Notes under the pieces: model-generated
Told to the model about the DNA's origin: nothing
The model's input: only the letters and a program-made list of their open reading frames with translations
Databases searched by the model: none
Position numbers and translations under genes: made by a program
Assembly: GCA_034437215.1 (NCBI GenBank)
Contig: DAOTVC010000079.1
Location: 1 to 64,000, forward strand
From: DAOTVC01 sp034437215
GTDB taxonomy: Bacteria > Chloroflexota > Anaerolineae > B4-G1 > SLSP01
Direction: 5' to 3'
Length of the DNA: 64,000 nt
Shown: positions 50,997 through 59,345 of the stretch, piece by piece
How the letters are laid out: each line of letters starts with the position of its first letter
Numbering within the stretch: the first letter of the stretch is position 1

Positions 50997-51293
50997 TCAG
51001 GCTGTGATCAGCCGCATGGCGAGGATCTGCTGCGGCAGAGGGTTGATCTGGGGCAGGAGTTCCATCTGCCAGGAGAACTCCTGTTGGCCCTGAACACTGA
51101 TCGCCCACGAAGCCAAGCGCGGCAGATGGAGAGCCCAGAGCCGTTCGTAGACCTTCTTCAGCGGAGACGGCGAGGACTCCAACTCTGCAACGATGCGCGG
51201 GAAGAGCTCCTCAGAGGACGTGGCGTCCCTGTAGGGCTCCAAGGCCTCCTGGAAAAGCGTATCTAGCTCGAAATCATTCTTATGTAAACTCAT
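50997..51293 (-). CDS. 98-aa protein downstream of ECF sigma, possible anti-sigma
   Basis: This small protein overlaps the sigma gene by 14 bases, so translation is probably coupled. It is helical without a membrane segment (DTLFQEALEPYRDATSSEEL; PSPLKKVYERLWALHLPRL). ECF factors are often followed by an anti-sigma gene, but this one has no zinc motif or membrane helix. A cytoplasmic regulator or a truncated DUF5667-type partner is possible. The stop is at 50997. Confidence 0.55.
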   Translation of the reverse strand: MSLHKNDFELDTLFQEALEPYRDATSSEELFPRIVAELESSPSPLKKVYERLWALHLPRLASWAISVQGQQEFSWQMELLPQINPLPQQILAMRLITA

Positions 51294-51855
51294 AGCTCAT
51301 CTCGGGAACCGGGCGTTGCCGCTGCGTCAACGCCTTCCGTAAGCGCTCGCGCGCATAGTAGAGGCGTGACTTCACGGTGCCCACGGGCAGCTCCAATATG
51401 CGTCCGATCTCTTCCATCGGGAGATTTTCGAGATAGAAGAGGACGACGACAGAACGGTGGGCAGGGGGTAGGGTGTCGATGACCTCGCGGACGAGGCGGG
51501 CCGTCTCGCGCTCCTCCGTCTTGCGATCCGGGGAGGTAAAGGGGGTCGGCAGGCCCGCAAGCCACTCCAGCACATCGTCGACGGGCTGGGTCCAGCGGCG
51601 CTGAGAGGACCAATCGTAGGCCAGGTTGAGCGTGACCCGATAGAGCCAGGGCTTCAGAGGACGCTCGCCGTCGATCGTGGCCGCGTAGGTATTGAGCCGC
51701 ACGAAACACTCTTGCAGGATGTCCTCGGCGGCGTGTACGTTTCGCGTGATGGCGAGAGCGGTGCGGTACACTAAGTCCTTATACTGGGTGTAAAGCTCAC
51801 CAAGAGCCTCCAGATCACCATTCTGGAGCCGCTTAACCAGTAGACTGTCCTCCAT
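51280..51855 (-). CDS. ECF-type RNA polymerase sigma factor (second)
   Basis: This 191-aa sigma factor has region 2 (RTALAITRNVHAAEDILQEC, PLKPWLYRVTLNLAYDW) and region 4 (TLPPAHRSVVVLFYLENLPM, EEIGRILELPVGTVKSRLYY). I chose ATG 51855; the upstream frame from 51990 is not supported. GGAAGGAAG lies about 12 bases upstream, a long but acceptable spacing. It differs from the sigma factor at 778 in its C-terminal region and has a different partner. Confidence 0.87.
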   Translation of the reverse strand: MEDSLLVKRLQNGDLEALGELYTQYKDLVYRTALAITRNVHAAEDILQECFVRLNTYAATIDGERPLKPWLYRVTLNLAYDWSSQRRWTQPVDDVLEWLAGLPTPFTSPDRKTEERETARLVREVIDTLPPAHRSVVVLFYLENLPMEEIGRILELPVGTVKSRLYYARERLRKALTQRQRPVPEMSYEFT

Positions 51856-51964
51856 AGTTTCATCTTCCTTCCACCTGCGAGCAGACAAGGGCCTAAGGCG
51901 TTCCTCGGGGCGGGGCAGGTAGAGGACGCGCAGGCGCCGGACCGCTCTAACAATAGATACTATT

Positions 51965-52708
51965 CTACCCGTCGTAAGGTTCATCGTCAAGATTACTTTG
52001 TTCCAGAAGCGCCCGTTCGGCCTCTGTCAGTGTCGCTCCATCCAGCAGGTCTGGGCGACGCTGCCGGGTGCGTTGGAGGGCTTGCCGGCGCTTCCACCGG
52101 GCGATGGCGGCGTGATTCCCCGAGCGGAGGACCTCCGGAACCTCCCAGTCCCGAAAGCCGGCGGGTCGCGTGTATTGGGGCCCCTCGAGCAGGCCCCGCG
52201 CGTGAGAGTCTTGACGGGCACTCTCCTCGTCGCCCAACACGCCGGGCAGCCAGCGGACCACGGCATCGATGACCACCATCGCCGCCAGCTCCCCTCCTGT
52301 GAGGACGTAGTCCCCGATGGAGATCTCGTCGGTGACCAGGTGCTCGCGAATGCGCTCGTCGAAGCCCTCGTAGTGACCGCAGATCAGAATCAGCCGGGGA
52401 TGGCTACCGATTGCCCGTACCCCCTCTTGATCCAGAGGGCGACCTTGAGGACTGAGGAGGATGATGGGCGTGGACGCAGCCGGCGACAGCCTCTCAACAG
52501 CTCGGAAGACCGGCTCCGGCTTCATCACCATGCCCACACCCCCTCCATAGGGCACGTCGTCGGTCATCTGGTGGCGGTCAAAGGCGTAATCACGCAGCTG
52601 GTGGAGGTAGATGGTGACCAGGCCACGCTGCTGAGCCCGCCCCAGGATGCTCTCCTGAAGTGGGCTCAGAAACATTTCGGGGAACAGGGTCACGACATCA
52701 AAACGCAT
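51965..52708 (-). CDS. trmD: tRNA (guanine-N1)-methyltransferase TrmD
   Basis: This 247-aa SPOUT methyltransferase makes m1G37. It has MRFDVVTLFPEMFLSPL at its start, the knot motif RLILICGHYEGFDERI and EISIGDYVLTGGELAAMV. The ATG at 52708 starts the conserved sequence; the frame from 52738 does not. Its usual neighbours (rpsP, rimM, rplS) are not here. It lies between SsnA-like and sigma genes on the same strand. Confidence 0.95.
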   Translation of the reverse strand: MRFDVVTLFPEMFLSPLQESILGRAQQRGLVTIYLHQLRDYAFDRHQMTDDVPYGGGVGMVMKPEPVFRAVERLSPAASTPIILLSPQGRPLDQEGVRAIGSHPRLILICGHYEGFDERIREHLVTDEISIGDYVLTGGELAAMVVIDAVVRWLPGVLGDEESARQDSHARGLLEGPQYTRPAGFRDWEVPEVLRSGNHAAIARWKRRQALQRTRQRRPDLLDGATLTEAERALLEQSNLDDEPYDG

Positions 52709-52777
52709 TATTTCTATCTTAGCTCCTCGGCGCCCCATCGCAAGGGATGAATGGCACCTTTCTGGGCGTACGATCTC

Positions 52778-54115
52778 TTATTCGGCAGCGCGCTGCCAGA
52801 GGGCAGCGGCCAGCTCCTGAGAGCGTGCCGTGATCTCCTCCTCATCCAGCGTCAGAAGGCGTCGGTCGCGCATCAGCACCCGTCCCGCGCTGATCGTCGT
52901 CGTGATCATCGAGGCCTCGTAGCCGAAGATAAGGTGCCAGGGTAGATTCCCTACGGTCAGTGGGGTGGTGGGGTGGTAGTCGACGAGGATGATGTCGGCC
53001 GTGGCGCCCGGTGTGAGGTGTGCCAAGGTCTGGTCGGGCCAGAAGATGCGGGCGAGGTGGGCGTTGGCGGCGAAGGCCAGCCGGAAGACCCGGTCGGCAG
53101 GCATGGTCTGCGGGTCCCTCTGCACGAGCTTGTGGGCCAGATAGGTCATCTTCATTTCGGCGAACATGTTGTTGCTGAAACCGTCGTTCCCCAGCGCTAC
53201 CCGTACGTTCCGCTGCAGCATGGCCTCCACGGGGGTAATGCCGACGGCGTTGTTCATGTTGGAGCGCGGCTGATGGGTGATCCAGCTCTCCGTCTCCGCC
53301 AACACCTCCATCTCGCTCCCATCCACGTGAACGGCGTGGGCGACGATGCTCCGGGGGCCCAGAATGCCGGCCTCGTGCAGGCGGTGGATGACCCGTTTCC
53401 CCGACTTCTCCAGGCTGTCCTCGACGTCCTCCTGCCCCTCCGCTGCGTGGATGTGGAAGCCCGTGTCGAAGGGCGCGGCCGCGGCGACGGCTGCCTCGAG
53501 GGTCTCGGCGCTGAGGGTGAGGGAGGCGTGGAGGCCAAAAGAGGCCGCCAGTTGCGGGTGAGGTGCCTCTTGCATCCGCTGCAGAAAGCGCACGTTCTCC
53601 TCGATGCCGGCCTGGGCGCGCTCCTCTCCGTCCCTGTCCGTGACCTCGTAGCAGAGGGAGGCCCGCAGACCGGCGTTGACGACCTCTTCCGCGATGACGT
53701 CCAGCGAGCCCTCGATGGCGTGGGGGCTGGCGTGGTGATCGATCAGCGTCGTGGTTCCGTGGCGGATGGCGTCGGCCAGACAGACCTTCGTGGAGTAGCG
53801 CACGTCCTCCAGGGTGAGGCTCTTGTCCAGCCGCCACCAGAGCCGTTCGAGGATCTCGCCAAAGCGGGTTGCCGGAGGGCCGGGGTAGCCCCAGCCGCGA
53901 GCAAAGGCCCCGTAGAAGTGAGTGTGACCACAGAGGGTGGCGGGCAGTACCAGCTGTCCCCTTGCGTCCAGGCGCTCTTCGTCAGGATACGCCGTCGTCA
54001 GGGCCACCGTCGTCCCGACTTTCACAATCTTGCCATCTCGGATGAGAAGGGCGCCCTCTTCGATCAGTTGAGCATCGTCCCCCAGTGTGGCGATGCGAGC
54101 GTGGGTGATTAACAT
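52778..54115 (-). CDS. SsnA-like amidohydrolase
   Basis: This 445-aa amidohydrolase has an ATG-start beta-sandwich region, the metal motif GHTHFYGAFARGWGYPG and further metal or catalytic positions in IDHHASPHAIEGS, FHIHAAEGQED and AHAVHVDGSE. The closest named family is SsnA (putative aminohydrolase of the purine and selenium-linked cluster). A guanine or purine deaminase is the other choice. No molybdenum-hydroxylase genes are next to it, so the substrate is undecided. Confidence 0.75.
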   Translation of the reverse strand: MLITHARIATLGDDAQLIEEGALLIRDGKIVKVGTTVALTTAYPDEERLDARGQLVLPATLCGHTHFYGAFARGWGYPGPPATRFGEILERLWWRLDKSLTLEDVRYSTKVCLADAIRHGTTTLIDHHASPHAIEGSLDVIAEEVVNAGLRASLCYEVTDRDGEERAQAGIEENVRFLQRMQEAPHPQLAASFGLHASLTLSAETLEAAVAAAAPFDTGFHIHAAEGQEDVEDSLEKSGKRVIHRLHEAGILGPRSIVAHAVHVDGSEMEVLAETESWITHQPRSNMNNAVGITPVEAMLQRNVRVALGNDGFSNNMFAEMKMTYLAHKLVQRDPQTMPADRVFRLAFAANAHLARIFWPDQTLAHLTPGATADIILVDYHPTTPLTVGNLPWHLIFGYEASMITTTISAGRVLMRDRRLLTLDEEEITARSQELAAALWQRAAE

Positions 54116-54127
54116 GGTAACCTCCAG

Positions 54128-54973
54128 TTATCGGGTAGGGGAGCCGAAGCGCACCTCTTCGACGTAGGCCTGCACTTCGGCGCCGGTAAGCAGAATACGA
54201 TAGCTCCAATAAGCCCAGACGATGGGCACCACCAATCCCCAGAGTGAGCCGTAGACGATGGGATAGCTGAGCACACCCGCCGTAAGCGCCCAGGCGAAAG
54301 CCTCCCGGCTGATAACCCAGATCAGGCTGACGCTCAGGGAAATGCCCACCGCCCATCGCCCATCCACGGGACGGGCGGGAAAGAAGCGATAGAGGGCCAG
54401 AGAGAGCAGTACGATGGAGAGAAAAGAGAGCCCGCGCTCCGTCCATTTGGGGTAGGTGATCTCTGTAAAGATGGGCAGCCACGCCGGCAGCAATTTCCAC
54501 ATGGTGCGCGCGACGAAGGTGAAGAGCACCCACATGGTGAGGCTGAGCAGCGAGAGAATGCCGATGAGGCGGCGTTTCCAAAAGCCGCGTGCGTGGGGCT
54601 GCCCCCACACGACGTTGATGGCGTGCTCTAGTGCGGTGAACATCCCCGAGCAGGACCAGAGCGCCCAGAGCCCCGAGACTACTCCCAACGTGCTTCGTAA
54701 ATTCAGGAGGCTGTCGATGTTGTTCCGTGTGACCTCCGTCGTTACCGGCAGCAGGGACTCCAGCGTGTCCAGGGAAAAAGCACGTACTTCCTGGACGTTC
54801 ACAAAGAGGCTGCCCACGGAGAGAATAAAGAACAGAATGGGGACCGTGGAAAGCAGGGTGAAATAGGCCAGGGCTGCGGAGTGGGTGGCGATCCGGTGGC
54901 GACCGCTCCGATTCACAATCTGCCACACGAAATGAATGACGGGTTTCTTCGCAAGATTTCCGAAGGGGGTCAT
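54128..54973 (-). CDS. YihY/BrkB family membrane protein
   Basis: This 281-aa protein has six predicted membrane helices and the family pattern HSAALAYFTLLSTVPILFFIL near the start and YGSLWGLVVPIVWAYWSYRILLTGAEV near the end. Family members are called YihY or UPF0761; their function is not known. The ATG overlaps the stop of the epimerase gene (ATGA), and the stop lies 12 bases before the amidohydrolase start. Confidence 0.85.
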   Translation of the reverse strand: MTPFGNLAKKPVIHFVWQIVNRSGRHRIATHSAALAYFTLLSTVPILFFILSVGSLFVNVQEVRAFSLDTLESLLPVTTEVTRNNIDSLLNLRSTLGVVSGLWALWSCSGMFTALEHAINVVWGQPHARGFWKRRLIGILSLLSLTMWVLFTFVARTMWKLLPAWLPIFTEITYPKWTERGLSFLSIVLLSLALYRFFPARPVDGRWAVGISLSVSLIWVISREAFAWALTAGVLSYPIVYGSLWGLVVPIVWAYWSYRILLTGAEVQAYVEEVRFGSPTR

Positions 54974-55908
54974 CGTGGTTTCTCCCGGACGAAACGGGGG
55001 TCGCGGGCCAGAACGCGCTGCAGACCCTCTTGGAGGGCTACTTTGGGCTGGTAGCCCAGATATCTCTTGGCATGGGTCAGGTCAGCGCACAGCCGGCTTA
55101 CGCCGCCGGTCTCGACGGGGCTGTAGATGACGTTGCTATCAGAGCCGGCAATCTTCAAGACAATGCGGGCCAGCTGGTTGATGGAGGTCTCGACGCCGCT
55201 GCCGATGTTGAAGGTGTCGCCGCTGACGTTCTCCACCAGCCCCGCCGCCAGAAGGGCGGAGACCACATCGTCGATGTAGACGAAGTCCCGGGTCTGTGTC
55301 CCGTCACCAAAGACGACCAGCGAGCCGCCGCCCGTAGCCTGCTGTAGCATCTGCGGAACCACGGGGGCGTGAGAGGGGGGGAGGGGCTGGTGTGGACCGT
55401 AGGCGTTGAAGATGCGCAGGGCAACCGTTTCGATCTCCCACAGGGCGCCGATGGTGTGGAGGTAGTACTCGGCGGCGAGCTTGCTCACCGCGTAGGGGGA
55501 ACGAGGGTGAGGGCGGGCCTGCTCGTTGATGGGTTGTTCACGCTGCTCTCCGTAGAGGGCCCCGGAGGAAGTCAGAATGAGCCGCCGGATCCCCACGTCG
55601 CGCGCCGCTTCCAGGAGAGCGACCGTACCCCCCACGTTGACGGCATTGTATTCGGCGGGATAGAGGACGGACTCGGCGACGAGCACGCGTGCAGCTAGGT
55701 GATAGACGCAGTCCACCCCCTGTAAGAGGGTCCAGAGCTTGGGCCGGTCCTCGACCCGACCTCGGTGGAAGAGGACCCCCTTCTCCAGGCGTTGCGGATC
55801 ACCCGCGCTGAGATCGTCGAGCACGAGTACCTCGTGACCTTGACGGTAAAGGTTATTTGCCAGGGTGCTGCCGATAAAACCGGCCCCGCCCGTGATAAGT
55901 GTGCGCAA
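54970..55908 (-). CDS. NAD-dependent sugar nucleotide epimerase/dehydratase
   Basis: This 312-aa SDR protein has the NAD loop LITGGAGFIGSTLANNL, the catalytic TSSGALYG and YAVSKLAAEYY (YxxxK), and a C-terminal FNIGSGVETSINQL. It may be a UDP-glucose 4-epimerase-like enzyme, but the sugar is unknown. The start is TTG at 55908, directly after an in-frame TAA, with GGAGG 5-6 bases upstream. It overlaps yihY by 4 bases. The FemABX gene is upstream in the same direction. Confidence 0.87.
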   Translation of the reverse strand: MRTLITGGAGFIGSTLANNLYRQGHEVLVLDDLSAGDPQRLEKGVLFHRGRVEDRPKLWTLLQGVDCVYHLAARVLVAESVLYPAEYNAVNVGGTVALLEAARDVGIRRLILTSSGALYGEQREQPINEQARPHPRSPYAVSKLAAEYYLHTIGALWEIETVALRIFNAYGPHQPLPPSHAPVVPQMLQQATGGGSLVVFGDGTQTRDFVYIDDVVSALLAAGLVENVSGDTFNIGSGVETSINQLARIVLKIAGSDSNVIYSPVETGGVSRLCADLTHAKRYLGYQPKVALQEGLQRVLARDPRFVREKPR

Positions 55909-56025
55909 TTAGGCCTCCAGCATCAATGGGGGTGCTGCGGAAGCACCGCTACATGTTTGATCGTTGGTCTGCAACTGCCGGACACTCTGCCGCTGGATTT
56001 GAAGGATAGGGATGTCCCCCTCTCC

Positions 56026-57072
56026 TTACCGCTGTCCCAGCCAGTAGCGCCGCTCCGCCAGGGCGACGAAGCGGGGTCGGAGGAAGGCATAGAGACGGTA
56101 GAGGAGGGGGTGAGGCGGGTAGTCGTAGGCCCCGATATGGGGGACGAACTCGGCCCCGAATCCTAACTTGAAGCGGTAGACCCCCCACATCGGATCGCTC
56201 TCCTGAAGAATGTCCGGTGCTCCCCAGAGATCGTAGGTGGTACATCCCAGTGCCTTCGCTCGGCGAATGGCCTCCCACTGCAGCAGGTGGTTCGGCATGA
56301 GGCTGCGGTGTACGTCCCGTGACGCCCCATACATGTACCATGCGCGTTCGCCGAAATGGAGCAGGATGAGCATGGCCACCATCTCCCCCTCCACCTCCGC
56401 CACAAAGGAATCGCCCAGGCCCGCGTCCATGAACTCCAACCAGGCGTCGAGGTAGTATTTCTCCTCGCGGATGATAAACTCGTCCCGCTCAGCCGTCTCC
56501 TGGTAGATGGCGTAGACCTCCGGCAGCTCGTCGCGCCCTGCCTGCCGGACCTCCACCCCCCGACGTTTGGCGAGGCGGATGTTGTAGCGCCATTTCGATT
56601 TCATCTCCGCCAGGATCTCATCCAGGGACGGTCGCAGATCGAGGAACATGGTGTTGCGGAACTGAATCTGCTCGAAGGAGGGGCGCCAACCACGTCGTTT
56701 GAGGATCTTTTGGATGCGCTGTCCCTCGACCGTGTCGGCTCGCACGTCAGGGTCGATCTTCAACATCAGCAGCGACTCCTGCCGGGCCACCTGCTCCAGT
56801 CCCTCCAGCGCGGACTCGACGAGCAGGGGCTTCGTCCAGTCGACCAGCGGCCCCTTGGGTACGTAACCCACGCTGAAGCGACCTCGCTCCTGGGTCAGGA
56901 CCTGCGCCGCGATTCGAGGGTCAGTCTTCTCCTCCTTCCACAGGAAGTGCAGCGCACGCCAACCATAGCGCTCCTTGAACGCGCCCCAGGTCCACGTCTG
57001 TAGAATGTGGGGCGTGGGAAGTGACAGGAGGGTGCTGTCCCACTCCGTTGCACTATCGATCTTATATCTCAT
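56026..57072 (-). CDS. FemABX-type peptidyltransferase
   Basis: This 348-aa protein matches the FemA/FemB/FemX/MurM family, which adds amino acids from aminoacyl-tRNA to lipid II peptides. It shows QTWTWGAFKERYGWRALHF, FVAEVEGEMVAMLILLHFGE, YMYGASRDVHRSLMPNHLLQWEAI in pieces, YDLWGAPD and GVYRFKLGFGAEF. The ATG at 57072 is used here, with GTG at 57078 possible. A cell-wall cross-bridge or related tailoring job fits the neighbouring sugar epimerase. Confidence 0.85.
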   Translation of the reverse strand: MRYKIDSATEWDSTLLSLPTPHILQTWTWGAFKERYGWRALHFLWKEEKTDPRIAAQVLTQERGRFSVGYVPKGPLVDWTKPLLVESALEGLEQVARQESLLMLKIDPDVRADTVEGQRIQKILKRRGWRPSFEQIQFRNTMFLDLRPSLDEILAEMKSKWRYNIRLAKRRGVEVRQAGRDELPEVYAIYQETAERDEFIIREEKYYLDAWLEFMDAGLGDSFVAEVEGEMVAMLILLHFGERAWYMYGASRDVHRSLMPNHLLQWEAIRRAKALGCTTYDLWGAPDILQESDPMWGVYRFKLGFGAEFVPHIGAYDYPPHPLLYRLYAFLRPRFVALAERRYWLGQR

Positions 57073-57218
57073 CTTCACACTAACATTTTAACATAGCTCA
57101 ACAAATTGACACGATGTTGTGGAGGGAGAGGTGCGGCAGCAGGTCTGCGGGCGGTTCTGTGGCGGTCCTTCACCCGGTCGGGTGCTAGTGTGAGGAGAGC
57201 TCAGAGTCAGCGCCACAC

Positions 57219-57246
57219 TTGCTCCACACCGGTTTCACGATATGAT
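57219..57246 (+). promoter_or_regulatory. Promoter of hflX
   Basis: TTGCTC (57219-57224) and TATGAT (57241-57246) are separated by 16 bases, about 50 bases before the hflX start. Confidence 0.55.
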
Positions 57247-57296
57247 GGTATGGATTGAGTGATGAACGGACACGCATCGTTGTGAAGGAAGGTTAA

Positions 57297-58655
57297 ATGA
57301 CGCGAGATATTCTTAAATCCAACCTCGAGCCGGCCGAGAAGGCTTTTCTGGTGGGAGTTGACTGGAAGGACACGCCCCAGGGCAACTTCATGCCTGAAGC
57401 CTGGGCGGCCGAGGAGTCGTTGCGGGAGTTAGCGCGGCTGGCCGATACCGCCGGCCTGGAGGTCGTAGGGCGAGCGATTCAATCCTTGGATCGCCCCCGG
57501 GCCGGTACCTTTATCGGACGGGGCAAGGCCGAGGAGATTGCCGACGAGGTCCGCCGGTTGGACGCCGACGTCGTGATCTTTGACGATGAGCTCAACCCCC
57601 GTCACCAGCGTGATCTGGAAGCCATCTTCGGGGGTCAGACAAAGGTGATGGATCGCACGGGCTTGATCCTGGATATCTTCGCCCAGCACGCCGAGACCCG
57701 GGAGGGCACGCTGCAGGTGGAGCTGGCCCAGTACCAGTACCGCCTGCCCCGCCTCACGCAGACGTGGACAGACCGGGCCCTGACCCGCCAGGCCGGTGGG
57801 CGGGCGGGGGGCGCGACGGGCGGCGTCGGCTTGCGCGGTCCCGGTGAGACGCGTCTGGAGATGGACCGCCAGATCATCCGCAAGCGCATCGCGCAGATCC
57901 GGCGGGAGCTGGAAAACGTCAGCGCCCATCGAGCGCGCCACCGCGCGCAGCGCCGCCGCAGCGGCCTGCCCACCGTGGCTCTCGTCGGTTACACCAATGC
58001 CGGGAAGTCGACGTTGCTCAACGCTCTGAGCGATTCCGACATCTACGTGGCCAACCAGCTCTTCGCGACTCTCGATCCCACGACTCGCCGCGTGGAGCTG
58101 CCCGGCGGCACGGTCATTCTGGTGACCGATACGGTGGGCTTCATTCAGAAGCTGCCCACCGAGCTCGTTGCGGCCTTTCGCGCTACCCTCGAGGAGGTCA
58201 CCGAGGCCGATCTACTCCTGCACGTCATTGACATCAGCCATCCCCGCGCTCTGGAGCAGGCCCGAGCGGTCTACGAGGCCCTGCAGGACATCGGCGCCGG
58301 GGACCTGCCCATCGTTACCGTGCTGAACAAGATCGATCGCCTCAACGACCCCGTCGCGGCTTGTGGCTCTCTCTGTGATCTGCCGGATAGCGTCGCCATC
58401 TCGGCCCGGACTCGCAACGGGTTGCCGGAGCTCCTCGCCCAGATCGAGGAGGTGTTGGAGGAGGAGATGGTGTCGGTTGAGGTGCTGGTGCCCTTCGAGC
58501 GCGGTGATCTGGTCAGCCTCTTCCACGAACGGGGGCTCATCGACAGCGAGGAGCACAACGCCCAAGGTACGCAGATTCGGGGGCGGCTGCCCTACGAGCT
58601 GGAGCCTCACTTCGCCGAGTTCGAGGTGGCGCGCCCGGGCGCACAGCCTGAGTAG
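57297..58655 (+). CDS. hflX: GTPase HflX
   Basis: This 452-aa ribosome-associated GTPase has the HflX N-terminal domain (AGTFIGRGKAEEIADEV and FDDELNPRHQRDLE) and the GGRAGGATGGVGLRGPGETR linker. The G domain has VGYTNAGKSTLLNAL (G1), DTVGFIQKLP (G3) and VLNKIDRL (G4). It splits stalled or stressed 70S or 50S ribosomes. AAGGAAGG precedes the ATG. rlmE follows 8 bases on, so they are likely co-transcribed. Confidence 0.96.
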   Translation: MTRDILKSNLEPAEKAFLVGVDWKDTPQGNFMPEAWAAEESLRELARLADTAGLEVVGRAIQSLDRPRAGTFIGRGKAEEIADEVRRLDADVVIFDDELNPRHQRDLEAIFGGQTKVMDRTGLILDIFAQHAETREGTLQVELAQYQYRLPRLTQTWTDRALTRQAGGRAGGATGGVGLRGPGETRLEMDRQIIRKRIAQIRRELENVSAHRARHRAQRRRSGLPTVALVGYTNAGKSTLLNALSDSDIYVANQLFATLDPTTRRVELPGGTVILVTDTVGFIQKLPTELVAAFRATLEEVTEADLLLHVIDISHPRALEQARAVYEALQDIGAGDLPIVTVLNKIDRLNDPVAACGSLCDLPDSVAISARTRNGLPELLAQIEEVLEEEMVSVEVLVPFERGDLVSLFHERGLIDSEEHNAQGTQIRGRLPYELEPHFAEFEVARPGAQPE

Positions 58656-58663
58656 GAAGCGGT

Positions 58664-59269
58664 ATGTCACATTGGCGGCAACAGCAGCACCAGGATAAGT
58701 ATTTCAAACAGGCCAAGGCGGAGGGCTACCGGGCCCGCTCGGCTTACAAGCTGCTCCAGATCCAGGACAAGTTCAACCTCATCCACAAGGGGGACGTCGT
58801 CGTGGACCTCGGCGCGGCACCCGGTTCGTGGTCGCAGGTGGCGGCCCGTCTCGTGGGGAAGAAGGGGCGGGTGGTCGCCCTCGACCTCCAGCCCCTGGAG
58901 CCCATCCCGGGCGTCACCATCCTTCAAGGTGATATGACCGAGCTCGCGGTGCAGGACGCGATCATCGAAAGTGTCGGCGGGCGGGCCGACGTCGTCCTCA
59001 GCGATGCAGCGCCTTTCACCACCGGTGTCAAACTGCGCGATCATGTCCTCTCCATGGAGCTGGCGCGTGCCGCGCTGGTCGTGGCACAGGAGCTCCTGCG
59101 CCACGGCGGCAGCTTCGTCGTCAAGCTCTTCGAGGGCGAGGATCTCCCGGGCGTCATCCACGACGTGAAGATGGCCTTCCATCCCGTGAAGGTGCACAAG
59201 CCCTCCGCCAGCCGCAAGGAGAGTTGGGAGCAGTTCATCGTCGCCCGCGGCTACAAGGGAAACAGATAA
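58664..59269 (+). CDS. rlmE: 23S rRNA 2'-O-methyltransferase RlmE (FtsJ)
   Basis: This 201-aa enzyme methylates U2552 of 23S rRNA. The SAM site VVVDLGAAPGSWSQVA and the K-D-K-E set are visible: Lys in YRARSAYKL, Asp in LSDAAPF, Lys in FVVKLFEG and Glu in KESWEQFIVARGYKG. It starts 8 bases after hflX with AGGAAGCGGT upstream. Confidence 0.95.
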   Translation: MSHWRQQQHQDKYFKQAKAEGYRARSAYKLLQIQDKFNLIHKGDVVVDLGAAPGSWSQVAARLVGKKGRVVALDLQPLEPIPGVTILQGDMTELAVQDAIIESVGGRADVVLSDAAPFTTGVKLRDHVLSMELARAALVVAQELLRHGGSFVVKLFEGEDLPGVIHDVKMAFHPVKVHKPSASRKESWEQFIVARGYKGNR

Positions 59270-59345
59270 TTAGCTAGATTGGAGGCGAGCGCATGCTCGC
59301 TCATCGCATTCCATCTCTGCCAACAGTCCATGAGACACGCGCGCC

